A stretch of 5,260 nucleotides of DNA, taken from the NCBI GenBank assembly GCA_027592975.1, contig JAQCJS010000103.1:1-5260 (forward strand). The letters are read 5' to 3'. Source of the DNA: Chloroflexota bacterium (GTDB taxonomy: Bacteria; Chloroflexota; Dehalococcoidia; UBA2979). The notes below the pieces were generated by a model that saw nothing but the letters and a program-made list of their open reading frames with translations, searched no databases and was not told where the DNA came from. Below are positions 4,983 to 5,260 of the stretch, piece by piece; position 1 is the stretch's first letter; every line of letters begins with the position of its first letter. The translations under genes and the position numbers were made by a program.

Positions 4983-5260
4983 CTACGGGCGGCTGGCCTT
5001 GCAGTCGCGGTACGTCTGCACCCCGCCCTGCTCGATGAAGGCGTCCACGCCCTTCGCGATGAGCGTGTAGGTGCCGTCCGAGTGGCGGGTGCCGCTGCCC
5101 TGCAGCTCCTGATTCAACTCCAGCGTCTTGCCCTCGATGAACAGCGTGACGCGCTGCTGCACGGCCGGGTACGCGAGGATCGCGAACGTCTTGCCCTCTG
5201 CACAGGAGTACTGGTACCGCGTCCCCGTGGGCGACGGCGGGACGATCACGCCCTCCGCCG
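4983..5260 (-). CDS. MliC-type lysozyme-inhibitor domain protein (N-terminus outside window)
   Basis: The minus-strand frame is open from the right edge to TAG (complement of 4983-4985), giving 91 visible residues. An internal GTG at 5249 is possible as a start, but family members have a signal peptide or lipoprotein signal upstream, so I treat the gene as cut by the window. It shows the MliC/PliC-like beta-barrel pattern: YSC with Cys19 (fragment numbering), two beta strands, GSG at 54-56, SDGTYT, AKG with Lys69, and a terminal YRDC with Cys86. Cys19 and Cys86 would form the family disulfide, implying an exported protein. Ser55 and Lys69 are 14 residues apart, as are the Ser and Lys of Pseudomonas MliC that contact the lysozyme active site. 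Family members inhibit C-type lysozyme in the periplasm; whether this one does is unproven. It is convergent with the hydroxylase operon and probably unrelated to it. Confidence 0.75.
   Translation of the reverse strand, partial: AEGVIVPPSPTGTRYQYSCAEGKTFAILAYPAVQQRVTLFIEGKTLELNQELQGSGTRHSDGTYTLIAKGVDAFIEQGGVQTYRDCKASRP

Overview
This window is GC-rich with strongly GC-biased third codon positions. Every gene on the plus strand is tightly packed. Its centrepiece is a complete three-subunit molybdenum hydroxylase of the xanthine oxidase/CO dehydrogenase family, in the order FAD subunit, [2Fe-2S] subunit, molybdopterin subunit, followed by a small MoaD/ThiS-like ubiquitin-fold protein. The protein style (a large subunit with AYRAPGAP and DIGGSR, a CoxM-like FAD subunit, a small LiaF-like membrane operon) suggests a GC-rich Chloroflexota lineage, possibly Dehalococcoidia-like. 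This is a judgement from pattern memory; an actinobacterium or another GC-rich phylum cannot be excluded.

Layout. Positions 1-815 hold the end of a membrane-protein operon: a three-helix LiaF/DUF5668-type protein with a repetitive beta-rich tail (5' end outside the window), overlapping by ATGA with a 59-residue two-helix protein. Positions 816-992 are an intergenic regulatory region with a hairpin, two AT-rich promoter-like patches, a perfect 10-bp palindrome and a good Shine-Dalgarno sequence. Positions 993-4902 form a probable single transcription unit: FAD subunit (286 aa), [2Fe-2S] subunit (160 aa), molybdenum subunit (755 aa) and MoaD-like protein (90 aa), with gaps of only 14, 3 and 8 bases. 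A hairpin at 4928-4955 probably ends this operon and may also serve the convergent minus-strand gene (4983 to beyond the right edge). That gene encodes an MliC-type lysozyme-inhibitor domain and is cut at its N-terminus by the window edge.

How the genes work together. By family knowledge, substrate is hydroxylated (or an aldehyde oxidised) at the Mo-molybdopterin centre of the large subunit. Electrons then pass through the two [2Fe-2S] clusters of the small subunit to FAD on the medium subunit. All eight cluster cysteines and the catalytic glutamate are present, so the enzyme looks intact. It lacks the CO dehydrogenase active-site cysteine loop and the two purine-binding residues of xanthine oxidase, so the substrate is unknown. 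The MoaD-like protein could supply sulfur for molybdopterin, but its tail carries an extra alanine after the glycines.

I see no mobile element, CRISPR array, tRNA or rRNA. Apart from the hydroxylase's unassigned substrate and the unusual MoaD-like tail, the region looks ordinary and I do not claim an undescribed system.
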